This document shows positions 1 through 9,415 of a stretch of DNA of 36,101 nucleotides, piece by piece. A program made the position numbers and the translations under genes. Numbering within the stretch: position 1 is the stretch's first letter; the number at the start of each line of letters is the position of its first letter. The notes beneath the pieces are model-generated. The model made no database searches, had not been told where the DNA came from, and saw only the letters and a list, made by a program, of their open reading frames with translations. The stretch covers positions 26,149 to 62,249 of the forward strand of contig PDIP01000075.1 in assembly GCA_002811645.1 (NCBI GenBank), read 5' to 3'. The DNA comes from Corallochytrium limacisporum. Its lineage: Eukaryota > Opisthokonta.

Positions 1-773
1 GGGAGGGGGGGGGGGGGGAAGAATTGCATGGGGTGTTGAGAGAGGGAGAGAGAGAGAGCAAGAAAGAAACCGGGGTTGCTGATCACCGTACTGGGCAGGC
101 TATTGTGTGGCAGAGTGTGCACAGCGAGAGGGGAGAGGAGCTACCGAAGAAGGGAATGCAAAATAGATGAGCTAGGAAATTACTCAGTCAAACGACTAAA
201 CCCAGAAGGAATCCAAATAAAAAGTAAAGAAAAAGACGAAAGTAAGCAATTTTCACTATTAACGCACTCTTAGACTGTGAATGTACGGACGGCACCAAAG
301 GAGAGAGGATAAAAAGAAACTATAAAGAATCGACGTTCACCGCCACTTTGACAGTCAAGGTTGATGATTTTCTGTCCCAGTAGAAAATTCCGCGTTTTAA
401 TGCAAAGTCCAAAAAAAAAAGAAAAGATCAGCAATTATTCTGAGGTTGGGGGAGAGATGCCACCGCAACAAAAAATAGCGCGAGTGAGCAACAAATCCTT
501 TATATTTTCCAGGGACTCTATTGGGCTCTCGGTTCCTCTTAGGTGTATATACCTCGGGGCTTGTTACCCCACTCCAGCGTAGTTATGGTCGGTACAAACG
601 ATGCCCCCCCTCCTCACCAGAAAAGAACAAGCATGATACAAAGAAACGCAGTTCTCAGGCCACGCATGAAACAAAACCCCCCCTTGGTAGACAGCGTGCG
701 TTTAGAATTTTTTGTTTCAGTTTCTCTGGTGTCCTCGCCCTTCCCTGTCCCTCTCTCTCCCTTTGTCTCTCCC

Positions 774-776
<3 letters not shown>

Positions 777-838
<62 letters not shown>
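777..838. repeat. Perfect CT/GA microsatellite, 31 units
   Basis: A perfect dinucleotide run of 62 bases lies inside a longer imperfect pyrimidine tract (about 745-855). The plus strand is pyrimidine and the minus strand purine. Open frames through it give only Leu-Ser or Arg-Glu repeats, so they are not genes. Confidence 0.97.
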
Positions 839-844
<6 letters not shown>

Positions 845-2129
845 GTCTCTCTCGCGTGCCCATTGTTAATCACCCATGCTTCATGGCATGATTTTTCTTC
901 CTTGGGTCTCTACCAAACCGTTCGGGTTATGTTCTCCCTTGTGCCATCCGCGAAACCCATGCTTTCCTTCTCGGCTTCGGCCGGCATTATGTCGGGCAAT
1001 GCGAAAGCCACTACCGAACACCCCCACTCACCTCCTCCTCCCCTTCCCCCCGCCCCCTGTCTCCTTTTGGGTGTATTAAATTCAAGGCATGGCCAAGGGT
1101 GGTACATGTGTCGCGCGCCGTTCCGTGAGGGCAGGCGAGATTGTCCAAGCATTTTTTTCCATTTGGTGATTTTTGTCTTTTGTCTTGCGTTTTTCCATTG
1201 GTCCACCGACTCCAGCACCCAACTCTCAGGTCTTCTCATCCCGCCTTTTTATATCGTAATGGACTGTCCGTGACAGCTTCTTTTCCGTGCACCGCTCGCC
1301 GCGCGACATGAAGACCCCGGAGAACCCAAGGATTTCGGAGAGCAGGACACAATAAAAAAAGGGGGGACGGGAGAAGCGATTGGGACACGGACGCGGTGGT
1401 TTCCCTTCCTTCCCTCGTGTCCCCGACGCCTAATTTCCACAGTGCACACTTGGCATGAGATCAAAACCCAATCAACCAACCAATTCCTTTTCACGGGGAA
1501 GGGAAGCAACATCCATGCCCCCCTCCCCCCCCCCGCGGCTCCCCTCCGTAGTCCCTGGTATTGTTTGCTCCTCCTCTGGTCGCCATCGATAATATTCAAT
1601 CCGTAGCCGTCCCGGTCCCCCCCCCCTTTTCTTCCGTCTTGGCGCTCGTCAATTGAATATTATATAGGAAATATAGGAATACATTTCGCAGATATCGAGG
1701 AATTCGTGATTCTGAGAGATCTACGGGTGTGTGGGCTGTTGCAAATGAGCTGGTTCTGGACCCTTCTTGTCCACCGCTGTCTCCACGCTCCCCGCAGGCG
1801 CACATTCTCTCCCCAGCCGTTCACTTTGGTTTTCTTTCCACTGTTTCACCATTGTAGAGAATCACGCGTGCGGCTAGCGTTCCCTTTTCATGAATAGGGG
1901 GAACGTTATGACGCATGCTCACCGGTGGCGGGAAACGCTGGGACCGCGAGCGAGTGATGCTGCGGTGTACGGTTTGTCTGAGAGACCCAGGAGCAGAAGG
2001 GAAAGAAAAAGAGAGTGGGGGGCATGTGCGCGGATCTATAGATTATGAACCGACTATTTTGCTCCGGGAATTAAAAGGGAGGGAAAAAAAGACGAAGAGA
2101 GAGAGAGCGCCGGGAGAGGCCCAGCCGGG

Positions 2130-2209
2130 AGGGGGGGGAAGGGAGGAGGTTGGTTGGAGGGGGGGAGGGGGGACACAGAGACACAGAGAGAGAGAGAGAG
2201 AGAGAGAGA
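2130..2209. repeat. G-rich and GA-repeat purine tract
   Basis: A G-run-rich block is followed by an AG dinucleotide run of about twelve units (2185-2209). The purine-rich strand is the plus strand, opposite to the CT tract at 777-838. Confidence 0.9.
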
Positions 2210-2927
2210 AGGATGGGTCCACGGCAGGGAAGAATACAAGGGAAAGCGGCAAGGGGCCCGAGAAGTAATAGGCTTTAATCAGGATCGCTGACTTCTTTTC
2301 GTTTTAAAACAAGAACACCCAGGGGAGAAGGCCACGCCCACGGGGATCCCTGGTTTTTTTTTTGCTCGGTTTCACCGCTCGGCACGGATACTGTACAATC
2401 TTGCCGGTATGTTTTGTACTGAATTTGCTGTGTCAATCAGAAAGAAGGGACATGAAAGCGAGGAGGAAGTTTCCACCCTCGAGGACTCGGCAGCGTGTCA
2501 GAGTTGTCTAGGGGCCTTTTCCTCCGTTTCATGCGACCGTTTTGTGTCGATGCGCACACACAACCATTTGTAGTGGGAAGACGTGCTTGTTGAGTGCGAT
2601 GGGTGCGGACATCGCCATTTTGCTTCATTTCTTCTGCTTCGGAATGCGTACAATGAACAGCGGAGTGGGTGCATGTGTGAAAGTCTCACTCTCGTTGGGA
2701 CGGTGATCAGAAAGGTATGAAAGGTGACCAGGGAAAAAGGATTGCGGTGTGGGGTGCATAAGGAAGAATAGCAAGTCCGCCTTATTTGTCAACGTATATA
2801 GGATTCGGATTCCTGGAACAGTTGGCAGATCACCGGTGCAAAAATATTTATTGAGGTTTAATCTCGTAGAAAGGAACGAGGAAATAGTTCGCTCGTGGAC
2901 CAGCGAAATCGATTCACAAGGAAAATA

Positions 2928-3578
2928 ATGGTGAATGCACAGGACCCCACTCCGGAAGTACCCTACGGTCTGACCGAAGAGGTCATTTGCACTGTCGAGA
3001 CGTCTTGGACAAAGGTAAACCACTTGGGATTGTCGGCTGTCGGTATTCTGTTCTTCCAGAATATCTTTGAGGCTGATCCATCCCTGCTGGCCCTCTTCCC
3101 CTTCAAAGATGACCCCGATATGTACAACTCTTCAAAGTTTTTGCGTCATTGCACCACAGTTATGAGTACTGTTGGTGTGGCTGTGGGACAGCTGCGTCAG
3201 CTTCAAGACTTGGCCCCAGTTTTGCAAGCCCTGGGAGCACGGCACGTTGGTTACGGTGTTGAGGATCATTTCTATGACACTGTTGGAGGTGCTCTGCTCA
3301 AAACGCTCAAGGTCGGCCTCAAGCAGGACTGGACTCCTGAGGTCGAACACGCCTGGATCTGCACGTGGACTGCTGTGCATGACCAATGCATGATTGGTGC
3401 ACGGTCTGTGGCACCCCGCTCTGATGATGACATGAAGACATCTGATCCTCCTAGCACCTATGGCAATGGAGAAACAGAGGTCGATACATGCCCAAGTGAC
3501 AAGCAGCGTGTCTACGAAGGTCAAGAAGAGGAAGGAGGGAAAAAAGGATCTTGTTTGCCTTGCTGCAAGAGCCAGTAA
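2928..3578 (+). CDS. Globin (neuroglobin-like fold) with Cys-rich tail
   Basis: This is a haem-binding globin of 216 residues. The in-frame codon at 2895 is GTG, so the first ATG at 2928 (AATAATGG context) is the start. The globin domain spans about residues 14-160. The probable distal histidine is H74 in KFLRHCTTVM, in the position of E7 in neuroglobins, and the proximal F8 histidine is H106 in LGARHVGYGV. Phenylalanines of the CD corner lie in ALFPF at 56-60. After the globin core comes a hydrophilic tail of about 55 residues ending in CLPCCKSQ, with three cysteines at 209, 212 and 213 that could be S-acylated. Single-domain globins bind O2 or NO, or act in redox signalling or nitrite reduction; the sequence does not choose between these. 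No reductase domain is present. The gene is alone on its strand, and a probable poly(A) signal lies 245 bases downstream. Confidence 0.9.
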   Translation: MVNAQDPTPEVPYGLTEEVICTVETSWTKVNHLGLSAVGILFFQNIFEADPSLLALFPFKDDPDMYNSSKFLRHCTTVMSTVGVAVGQLRQLQDLAPVLQALGARHVGYGVEDHFYDTVGGALLKTLKVGLKQDWTPEVEHAWICTWTAVHDQCMIGARSVAPRSDDDMKTSDPPSTYGNGETEVDTCPSDKQRVYEGQEEEGGKKGSCLPCCKSQ

Positions 3579-3688
3579 ACTGGACATTTTTGCTACGCTC
3601 GCAAAGAAACCAATTCTCGCTTAAAGAACGCAGCATCAGAAGACAGCTCACACCAAAGCCCCGTAGCAACAGGACGTTTCGGTCGTTA

Positions 3689-3730
3689 TCATCGGACCAT
3701 CTTGTATGTTCATCGGACCATCTTGTATGA
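3689..3730 (+). repeat. 21-bp tandem duplication in globin 3' region
   Basis: Two adjacent 21-base copies beginning TCATCGGACC differ only at the last base (3689-3709 and 3710-3730). They lie downstream of the globin stop and upstream of the AATAAA, so probably in its 3' UTR. Confidence 0.9.
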
Positions 3731-3822
3731 TCCTTTCTTCCAAATGTACACTAAAGAATCCATCAAGCATGTCATGTGGGTCATAGCACCTGCCATCAAA
3801 TTTTGACACACATCGTAAGTCT

Positions 3823-3828
3823 AATAAA
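3823..3828 (+). promoter_or_regulatory. Putative poly(A) signal of globin gene
   Basis: A canonical AATAAA occurs 245 bases after the globin stop codon. Its position fits the 3' end of that transcript, but chance occurrence cannot be excluded. Confidence 0.45.
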
Positions 3829-4074
3829 CTGTACCATCATGAATATCGTATTCCACAAATTACTACACAAGCGTCTTGGTGAATGTATCGCTTCTACTGC
3901 TGAGATAACAGTGCGAGGACAACTTTGACCAGGAGCAAACAGCATACATGTCACAGCTATGAATATCAAAACACCCTAGAAAAATAGGGCCGTTTGTATT
4001 GATTTATGGTCGTTTAGTATGTATGACAAGATCTAGATCTAATAATATGGCTCCATACGCCTGCATCAAACCCC

Positions 4075-4546
4075 TCAGTCCTTACGGCGCTTGTTCAGGG
4101 CCATGACGTAGTATCCGTAGAAAGTACCGACAGTAATCACAGCAGTGAAACCGAAAAGGAAGTTGGAAATCATACCGTCGTTCTTGCCCAAGAGGTAGAC
4201 GGGGGTGCCGCCCTTGCTGGCTTTGGCCTGTAGATGTGAAATCATTGGAGTACAAAAAAACGCTGTTAGTATAAACAATTCCCTGCATGTAACAACTAGT
4301 TGGCGATCTCATAATGATAAGTTCAGAAGCATTGGCTCCGGTCAAGAATCCATGCCCTCGTCGGATGCATCTGTGGTTGGCCAACGCGTAAACAACTTCA
4401 GACCTTTTCAAGCCCTGTGCTGTTCACTCCAAACTTGGACAAAAATTATGGTCTCCCGTGATCTATAATGTCAAAATACTTACCAGTTCGCGGGCAATCT
4501 GAGGCACCTTGTTAGGCGCATTGGTGTAGTGGTTCAGGATACCCAT
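4075..4546 (-). CDS. Cytochrome c oxidase subunit 7A-like, two exons
   Basis: This is a small inner-membrane subunit of respiratory complex IV. Exon 1 is 4546 down to 4484 (21 codons, starting MGILNHYTNAP) and exon 2 is 4227 down to 4075, giving 71 residues. The join rests on a consensus donor (GTAAGT) and acceptor (CTACAG) in phase 0, and on continuity with the family. The NKVP motif (12-15), a charged linker, PVYLLGK (30-36) and one membrane segment (about 41-63) followed by the positive tail NKRRKD match the order in animal COX7A. The protein has no long presequence, which is acceptable for a small tail-like subunit. The short length makes subunit assignment less certain than the fold; another single-span respiratory-chain subunit is the main alternative. 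It is convergent with the globin gene. Confidence 0.72.
4228..4483 (-). other. Spliceosomal intron of the COX7A-like gene
   Basis: A 256-base intron on the minus strand has GTAAGT at its 5' end and a CTACAG acceptor. It falls between the codons for Leu21 and Ala22. It is the only intron in the window supported by both consensus sites and protein continuity. Confidence 0.82.
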
Positions 4547-5531
4547 ATTGAACAGATTCTTGAACATCACGCAAACAAGAAATGTATTGCACAACCACAT
4601 AGATTTCTACACTCGCATAAGTGCAAAACCCTTAATAGCTTTTATGTGAGCTAATATAGTTACTCCACAATAATAGTACCATATCATTGACAACACAGCC
4701 ATGACATCAGTGCTCTAGGGAATAGCCACAAATTTGTAGACAGCAAATTAGTACGGCGATCCCAAACGTTATAGTGCCAATGGCTCCACTCTGGCACTTG
4801 CCCAACAATATGCGAACGGCGACCCGGTACTTTCGCTATAGAACCTCCCACCCACCACACAGGACATGGGAACGAGGATTTGTTTATCGCGCTGGGTTGT
4901 CAATAGTTCCACTATTGCAAGAACTGTTTCAAGCCAGTTTGCCTCCCGAAAATTAGCCCGCACTTGCCACACACAGGGGGTCTTGGGTACTTTCACGCCC
5001 CAGTGTACTCCACTTGCTCCACACCGGCCCCCACCCCACTTTCTCTATGGTGGCTTCCACACACATACGGACTTTCTATCAGAGCAACTCCCTTAGTATT
5101 TCGTAATTGAATCAAAGAGTCGTAGATTTTGTGAACGAGCGGCGCGGCCTCTCGCTGTTTTCCAACCTCTGGCCTTGGGGTATGGGGCTGGCTGCGTTCG
5201 GATCACCAAGGGTATTGAGCGCCCGGGCATACCCTGCAATGTGTTGGCTGTGCGCACAAAGGCGGGTCCGTGGATGCATGATAATCACACTCTTTCGTTC
5301 CAGTTTTTGTTCTCTCGACCATGTTGTGTCTGAAGTTCTTTGTAAAAAGGTACTTTGAAAAACCTCTGCCTCTGAATTGTTCCCTTGAGAATAAACAAGA
5401 TATGCTGGTGATCCAAATGTAATTTACGTAGTCACGGTGATATTATAACTCTCCCTGTTCGGAAACAGATCAGTTAGGCATAGTTAGAGCAGTTTTACAC
5501 AAATCAATTCAAGATTACGAATACTACTAGA
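4547..5531. other. Divergent intergenic region, COX7A/GID8
   Basis: About 985 bases lie between two divergently transcribed genes and should hold both promoters. Several short open frames occur, but none has a family match I recognise. A pyrimidine-AG stretch near 5290-5305 could be a splice acceptor for a GID8 5' UTR intron, which is only a guess. Confidence 0.5.
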
Positions 5532-6389
5532 ATGAGCAGTTTGTCGACTGCTGCCGGAGCGGCCTCTAGCTCCTCTGGTGCAGTCAAGAAGACTATCTCC
5601 CATAGCGATTGGCAAAAGCTGCAAAGTCAGTATGTATTTCCCAAGCGTGATCTCAACAAATTGGTAATGAATTACCTTGTACTTGAGGGCTATAAGGAAG
5701 CGGCGGAGAAATTCGTATCCGAGACTGGACAGCAACCGAACATGGACCTCTCTTCCATTGAGGACCGCATGAAGATTCGGGCTGCAATTCAACAGGGTAA
5801 GATCTCCGAGGCCGTTGAGCTCGTCAATGATTTAGACCCAGAGATTCTTGACATGGATGATCACCTATTCTTCCAATTGCAGACTCAAAAAGTGATCGAA
5901 ATGCTAAGGGTTGGTGACATTGAGCAGGCGATCGAGTTTGCGCAAGAGGAACTAGCTCCACGGGCAGAGGAGAACCCGGCCTTTCTGGTCGAACTGGAGA
6001 AGACTATGGCCCTCTTAGCGTTTGAGACGAATCAGGATTCACCTGTGAGCTACCTTCTTGACATTGCGCAGCGCCAAAAGGTCGCTTCTGAACTGAACGC
6101 CGCTATTCTCTCTGCGCAATCGCTAGAAAAGGATCCGAAGCTGCCGTTCCTACTCAAGGCGGTGATGTGGTCACAGAATTTGCTTGCCGAAAAGGTTAAC
6201 TATCCACGCATGACGGATCTCGTGCATACAAAGTATGCCTTCAGCGACAAGCCTGGAAGTTCTGCTCCTGGAAGTACGAGCGCAAGCGCAGAAAAAGTGA
6301 CTCCACAGCGGACAGCCTCCGGATCGCAGCCCATGGATCAGGATCCACCCTCCTCCACGCAGCTCGGGTCATCTTCTATGACCCAGTAA
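5532..6389 (+). CDS. GID8: GID8/TWA1 homologue, CTLH E3 ligase scaffold
   Basis: This 285-residue protein is a core scaffold of the GID/CTLH ubiquitin ligase, which marks gluconeogenic enzymes in yeast and other substrates in animals. Three domains follow in order: LisH (about 39-71, with LNKLVMNYLVLEGYKEAAEKF), CTLH (about 77-134, with IRAAIQQGKISEAVELVNDL) and CRA (about 135-230, including AQEELAPRAEENPAFLVELE). The order and spacing match GID8/TWA1 rather than RanBP9 (no SPRY domain) or MAEA/RMND5 (no RING-like domain). The last 45 or so residues are a Ser/Thr/Pro-rich disordered tail, longer than in the human protein (228 residues). The start is an ATG preceded by a purine-rich context. 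The gene converges on the ferredoxin gene, with 123 bases between stops. Confidence 0.93.
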   Translation: MSSLSTAAGAASSSSGAVKKTISHSDWQKLQSQYVFPKRDLNKLVMNYLVLEGYKEAAEKFVSETGQQPNMDLSSIEDRMKIRAAIQQGKISEAVELVNDLDPEILDMDDHLFFQLQTQKVIEMLRVGDIEQAIEFAQEELAPRAEENPAFLVELEKTMALLAFETNQDSPVSYLLDIAQRQKVASELNAAILSAQSLEKDPKLPFLLKAVMWSQNLLAEKVNYPRMTDLVHTKYAFSDKPGSSAPGSTSASAEKVTPQRTASGSQPMDQDPPSSTQLGSSSMTQ

Positions 6390-6512
6390 AGACAACGCTT
6401 CAGCGATGGCATAAAAAACACTTAGCATTCTTAAGCTGTGAGGCGGTTAAAAATATTCGAAGGCAAAACTAGTGTATGAATGGTGAATGATTTTTGATGT
6501 ACAAGAGGTTCT

Positions 6513-6956
6513 TTATGTCTGACGCAAATCCATGCTGAATTCAGGAATTTTAACAGTCATGCCCTCCAGATCCTTACTAACTTTAATCTGGCATCCAAGG
6601 CGGCTGGTTTCGGTGAGTCCGTACGCGAGGTCAAGCATATCTAGCTCTTCGTCCTCGGGCTCCTCGAGTTTGTCAAAGACCTCTTGCTCTAGGATCACGT
6701 GACAAGTGCTGCAGGCCAGGGTTCCGTCACAAGCTCCTTCAAGGTCCAAACCGTTGGCATGTGCCACTTCCAGCAGAGTGTCACCCTCATCAGCCTCTAC
6801 AACGACGTGGTCTCCGTCTTGGTCGATCCAATTAACCTTGACTTTGTCTGCAAGGGCCTTGGAACCCGCAGAGAAGGCCCGTGATCCACTAGCAAGACTG
6901 GTCTGAGAATGCAGCCCACGGAAGACAGTCCGCGATACGTTCTGTAATAAACTCAT
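6513..6956 (-). CDS. FDX2: Mitochondrial [2Fe-2S] ferredoxin (FDX2/Yah1 type)
   Basis: The gene encodes a 147-residue adrenodoxin-family ferredoxin that passes electrons from ferredoxin reductase to mitochondrial Fe-S cluster assembly and to haem A synthesis. The cluster ligands are C76, C82, C85 and C122, in the family spacing C-x5-C-x2-C-x36-C. The segments EGACDGTLACSTCHV and DMLDLAYGLTETSRLGCQI resemble Yah1 and FDX2 more than the steroidogenic FDX1. The first 35 or so residues are rich in Arg, Ser and Ala with no acidic residue, as expected of a mitochondrial presequence. The ATG is the first in frame. It lies on the same strand as the thioesterase gene, about 500 bases beyond that gene's stop. 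Confidence 0.95.
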   Translation of the reverse strand: MSLLQNVSRTVFRGLHSQTSLASGSRAFSAGSKALADKVKVNWIDQDGDHVVVEADEGDTLLEVAHANGLDLEGACDGTLACSTCHVILEQEVFDKLEEPEDEELDMLDLAYGLTETSRLGCQIKVSKDLEGMTVKIPEFSMDLRQT

Positions 6957-7459
6957 GGTTAACTCGGTCTATGAGAATTTTGTGAGTGTTGCTAACGACG
7001 TCTCCCACGCTCTCCTTGGCTTCCTGTTCTCACTTCCCGCCGTGGAATGACCAATTGGCTCTGTTTCTCTTGCATGTGCTTGAGATTACGTAGCAAACCT
7101 TTGATAATGACCTATATATAGCTAGCGCACCACACAACACCGGAAATTTGCGAACGGATAAGAAAGTGACTCGAACAGACCCGCCGCCCTGGCGAAACCG
7201 CTGCAGTCACGCGGCATCTGAACCCGCTCCCCCTCTCAACTTTGTTCGCTTTCGTCAGCAACCGTACCACTGGTACCGCTCTGCATTGGTGGTTTATGGT
7301 GGGCGGGACAGAGGGTAATTTCAAAGCCCTCCGGATGATATTCAGTAATTATTTCCGTGTACATTACATGTAGTCAGTATATTTACTTTCTTTGTTTCAC
7401 TGCTATTGTGAGAACAGAGAGATGCCGGCTACTCCACTGAGGCGTCTGCTACTGATTGT
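6957..7459. other. Intergenic region, ferredoxin/thioesterase
   Basis: The stretch of 503 bases lies between two minus-strand genes. It should hold the ferredoxin promoter and the thioesterase 3' UTR. A 70-codon frame at 7112-7324 (-) lacks any recognisable domain and I do not call it. Confidence 0.5.
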
Positions 7460-8512
7460 TCACTCCTGCTTCTTAGATGGAGGCTTGCGTAGCCGCATCA
7501 AGGCTTCCTGCGAATTAACTGCCGCCAAGTGACCGTCCCGCGTGTACATGCGACTAATAGATACGCCACGGTTGGCACAAGCGCTCTGCGCTTCCATCTC
7601 GAACAAAATCCAGTCGTCCATGCGGAATGGACGATAGAACCACATAGCGTGGTCCAGGGATGCGACCATGACCTTTGAAGTAGGCCACTGGTACCAGGAT
7701 TTCCGTAACGGGGTGATGCCGATAGCCCAGTCACTTGAGTACACAGCAATACAGCGATGAAGATCCTCGTCATCGCCGAGACTGCCCACACCTTCCCCGG
7801 CCTTCATCCAAAAGTACGTCTTGGGCGAGACAGTGGCGGGATCAGGCGGCTCCAGAAAATTAACAGGATCAACATGCTTGACGTCTAGAGGGAAAGGTGC
7901 CGATTTATAGGCCTCTGCCACTGTTTTCAAGAATTTTGGCACCCTGTCAGAAGTGATCATTCGATCGATCTTCTCCATGGTGCTCGGCACATCCTCCGGT
8001 CCTGGTACGCTCGGCATTTCCGGTTGGTAATCCATGAAGCCTTCTTCCTGTGGCGAAAAGCTGACTTGTACACTGCAGATGATGTTGCCGTTCTGGCGTG
8101 CATCCACTTGTGTTGTGTGAAATGTGCGGCCCTCTCGCAGATACCGAACCTGGTACACAATTGGCCGAGTGTGATCACCTCCACGTAGGAAGTAGGCATG
8201 CAAAGAATGGCACGACCGCTTCACTCCGTCGCGCATGCTTGCGTCGATGGTAAAATGGGCAGCCCTAATGGCCTGGCCGATGACCTGACCTCCGAAAACT
8301 GCTGCACCCATTGCAGGCTTCCATAGATCCTTCTCCTTTGCGACATAAATATCTGTATCCACTTCTTCTAACTTCAAGGCGTTCAGCAGAAGCTCGGAAG
8401 ATGCTGAACCATAGTGACGACTACTGTTACCCAACAGTACACCTGTCGGACGTCCTATCCCACGGAACGCCGCAACTTGCACGATTGACTTCTGGGCTGC
8501 TGTTCGTAACAT
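7460..8512 (-). CDS. Acyl-CoA thioesterase II (TesB/ACOT8 family)
   Basis: This 350-residue enzyme hydrolyses acyl-CoA to free acid and CoA. It has two tandem hot-dog domains. The first (about 45-155) carries FGGQVIGQA and LHAYFLRGGD, and the second (about 230-345) carries SLDHAMWFYRPFRMDDW and SQEAL. By spacing to E. coli TesB the catalytic triad is D261, S285 (Thr in TesB, Ser in eukaryotic ACOT8) and Q335. The family's eukaryotic members are usually peroxisomal with a C-terminal SKL-like signal. This protein ends KKQE, with no PTS1, and begins with about 36 residues rich in Arg, Ala and Ser without acidic residues, resembling a mitochondrial presequence. I therefore infer mitochondrial rather than peroxisomal action. 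The ATG at 8512 is the first in frame. Confidence 0.93.
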   Translation of the reverse strand: MLRTAAQKSIVQVAAFRGIGRPTGVLLGNSSRHYGSASSELLLNALKLEEVDTDIYVAKEKDLWKPAMGAAVFGGQVIGQAIRAAHFTIDASMRDGVKRSCHSLHAYFLRGGDHTRPIVYQVRYLREGRTFHTTQVDARQNGNIICSVQVSFSPQEEGFMDYQPEMPSVPGPEDVPSTMEKIDRMITSDRVPKFLKTVAEAYKSAPFPLDVKHVDPVNFLEPPDPATVSPKTYFWMKAGEGVGSLGDDEDLHRCIAVYSSDWAIGITPLRKSWYQWPTSKVMVASLDHAMWFYRPFRMDDWILFEMEAQSACANRGVSISRMYTRDGHLAAVNSQEALMRLRKPPSKKQE

Positions 8513-9415
8513 ACCCCGGTTTCGAATATCCCAAAATCTATACTTCGACTGGTTATCTGTTGCAATTGATCACTGATTGTAGTCTGCAACTCTGTCATAG
8601 GTCAGATGACTTGATCTGTGGATTCTTCGTCTCAAGTATCAAACTGCGAATGGTGACGAGTCTGGTCATGCCACATCAGTGGCCATGACCGGTATACCGT
8701 CCGAACGGCGCCACGCATGGTACGGAGGTATCTGTAATCCCCCAGCCAATACAGTTACAGAGAAGCGAAAATTGGGGTATCCCCCGTGCAGTTGGAGTCT
8801 ATTTTCTGCTGCGAATTCTCATCCATCCCCAGCCGATCGGCACGAATCGCCTGTTCTCCCCTCTCACTAAACTACCGGTGGTACTGCCAATATGGCCTCC
8901 CACCGTCACTTCCTCCTCGGCGGGTCATGTGACTCTCCTCGCTTTCTCGCGTTCGCAGACGACGAACAGGGTATCGACAGCCAAATAATCCCAAGGTGAC
9001 GGTGGAAGCAACAGGTGGGCAAGGTGTGCTCTCTTCGGAGGGTGCGGTCCTCATGCCTTAAGCTTCCGTTGACGTTGGTCGATTGCGAAAAGCACAGAAA
9101 CAGGCAGAGAGATGTGTGCGAAATTCCCAGTTTCCACCGCGCCCGACATGGAATAAAATACTACCTGAATACCCTAATAAGTCATCGAAGTGTTTAATTA
9201 GGAGTCTAATTTTAAGTGTGTGCGTATGGAGCGAGCACCTCGCCAGCTTTGGATCGGCGGGTCTCACAGTTTCGTTTAATGGCATGTGGCTATTTAGGAC
9301 AGAGTGAAGTTGATCTAGGCTGGCTTGGTAATTACGCATAGACGAAGAGGGTGCAACATCTAAGAGAGAAACAGCAGTATGTTCAGATAGTTTTGAAAAA
9401 AGAAAGATAATAGCC
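8513..9415. other. Divergent promoter region, thioesterase/RPAP1
   Basis: About 900 bases separate two divergent start codons. No gene or RNA is recognisable. The open frames that cross it are short or continue antisense into RPAP1. Confidence 0.5.

Larger units (their letters stand above)
1..2927. other. Gene-poor low-complexity flank
   Basis: I see no convincing gene here. The longest open frames are either low-complexity translations of CT/GA repeats or run antisense to the globin 5' end, and none shows a recognisable domain. The stretch holds a G-run at the very start, a long CT microsatellite, several C-runs (about 1020-1060, 1520-1540, 1615-1627), a G/GA-rich block at 2130-2210 and an AT-rich patch near 1650-1685. 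It could be intergenic DNA, an untranslated region of an off-window gene, or a decayed repeat. The last few hundred bases should hold the globin promoter and 5' UTR, but no clear TATA box is visible. Confidence 0.6.
3579..4074. other. Convergent intergenic region, globin/COX7A
   Basis: The stretch of 496 bases holds the 3' ends of two convergent genes. It contains the 21-bp duplication and the AATAAA listed separately; I see no further gene. Confidence 0.6.

Noticed and set aside
521-1273. A 250-codon plus-strand frame in the left flank
   Set aside because: It runs through the CT microsatellite, starts with a non-ATG codon, is Ser/Leu/Pro low complexity, and has no domain.
2625-3023. A 132-codon minus-strand frame overlapping the globin start
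   Set aside because: It is antisense to the globin 5' end and shows no domain or sensible composition.
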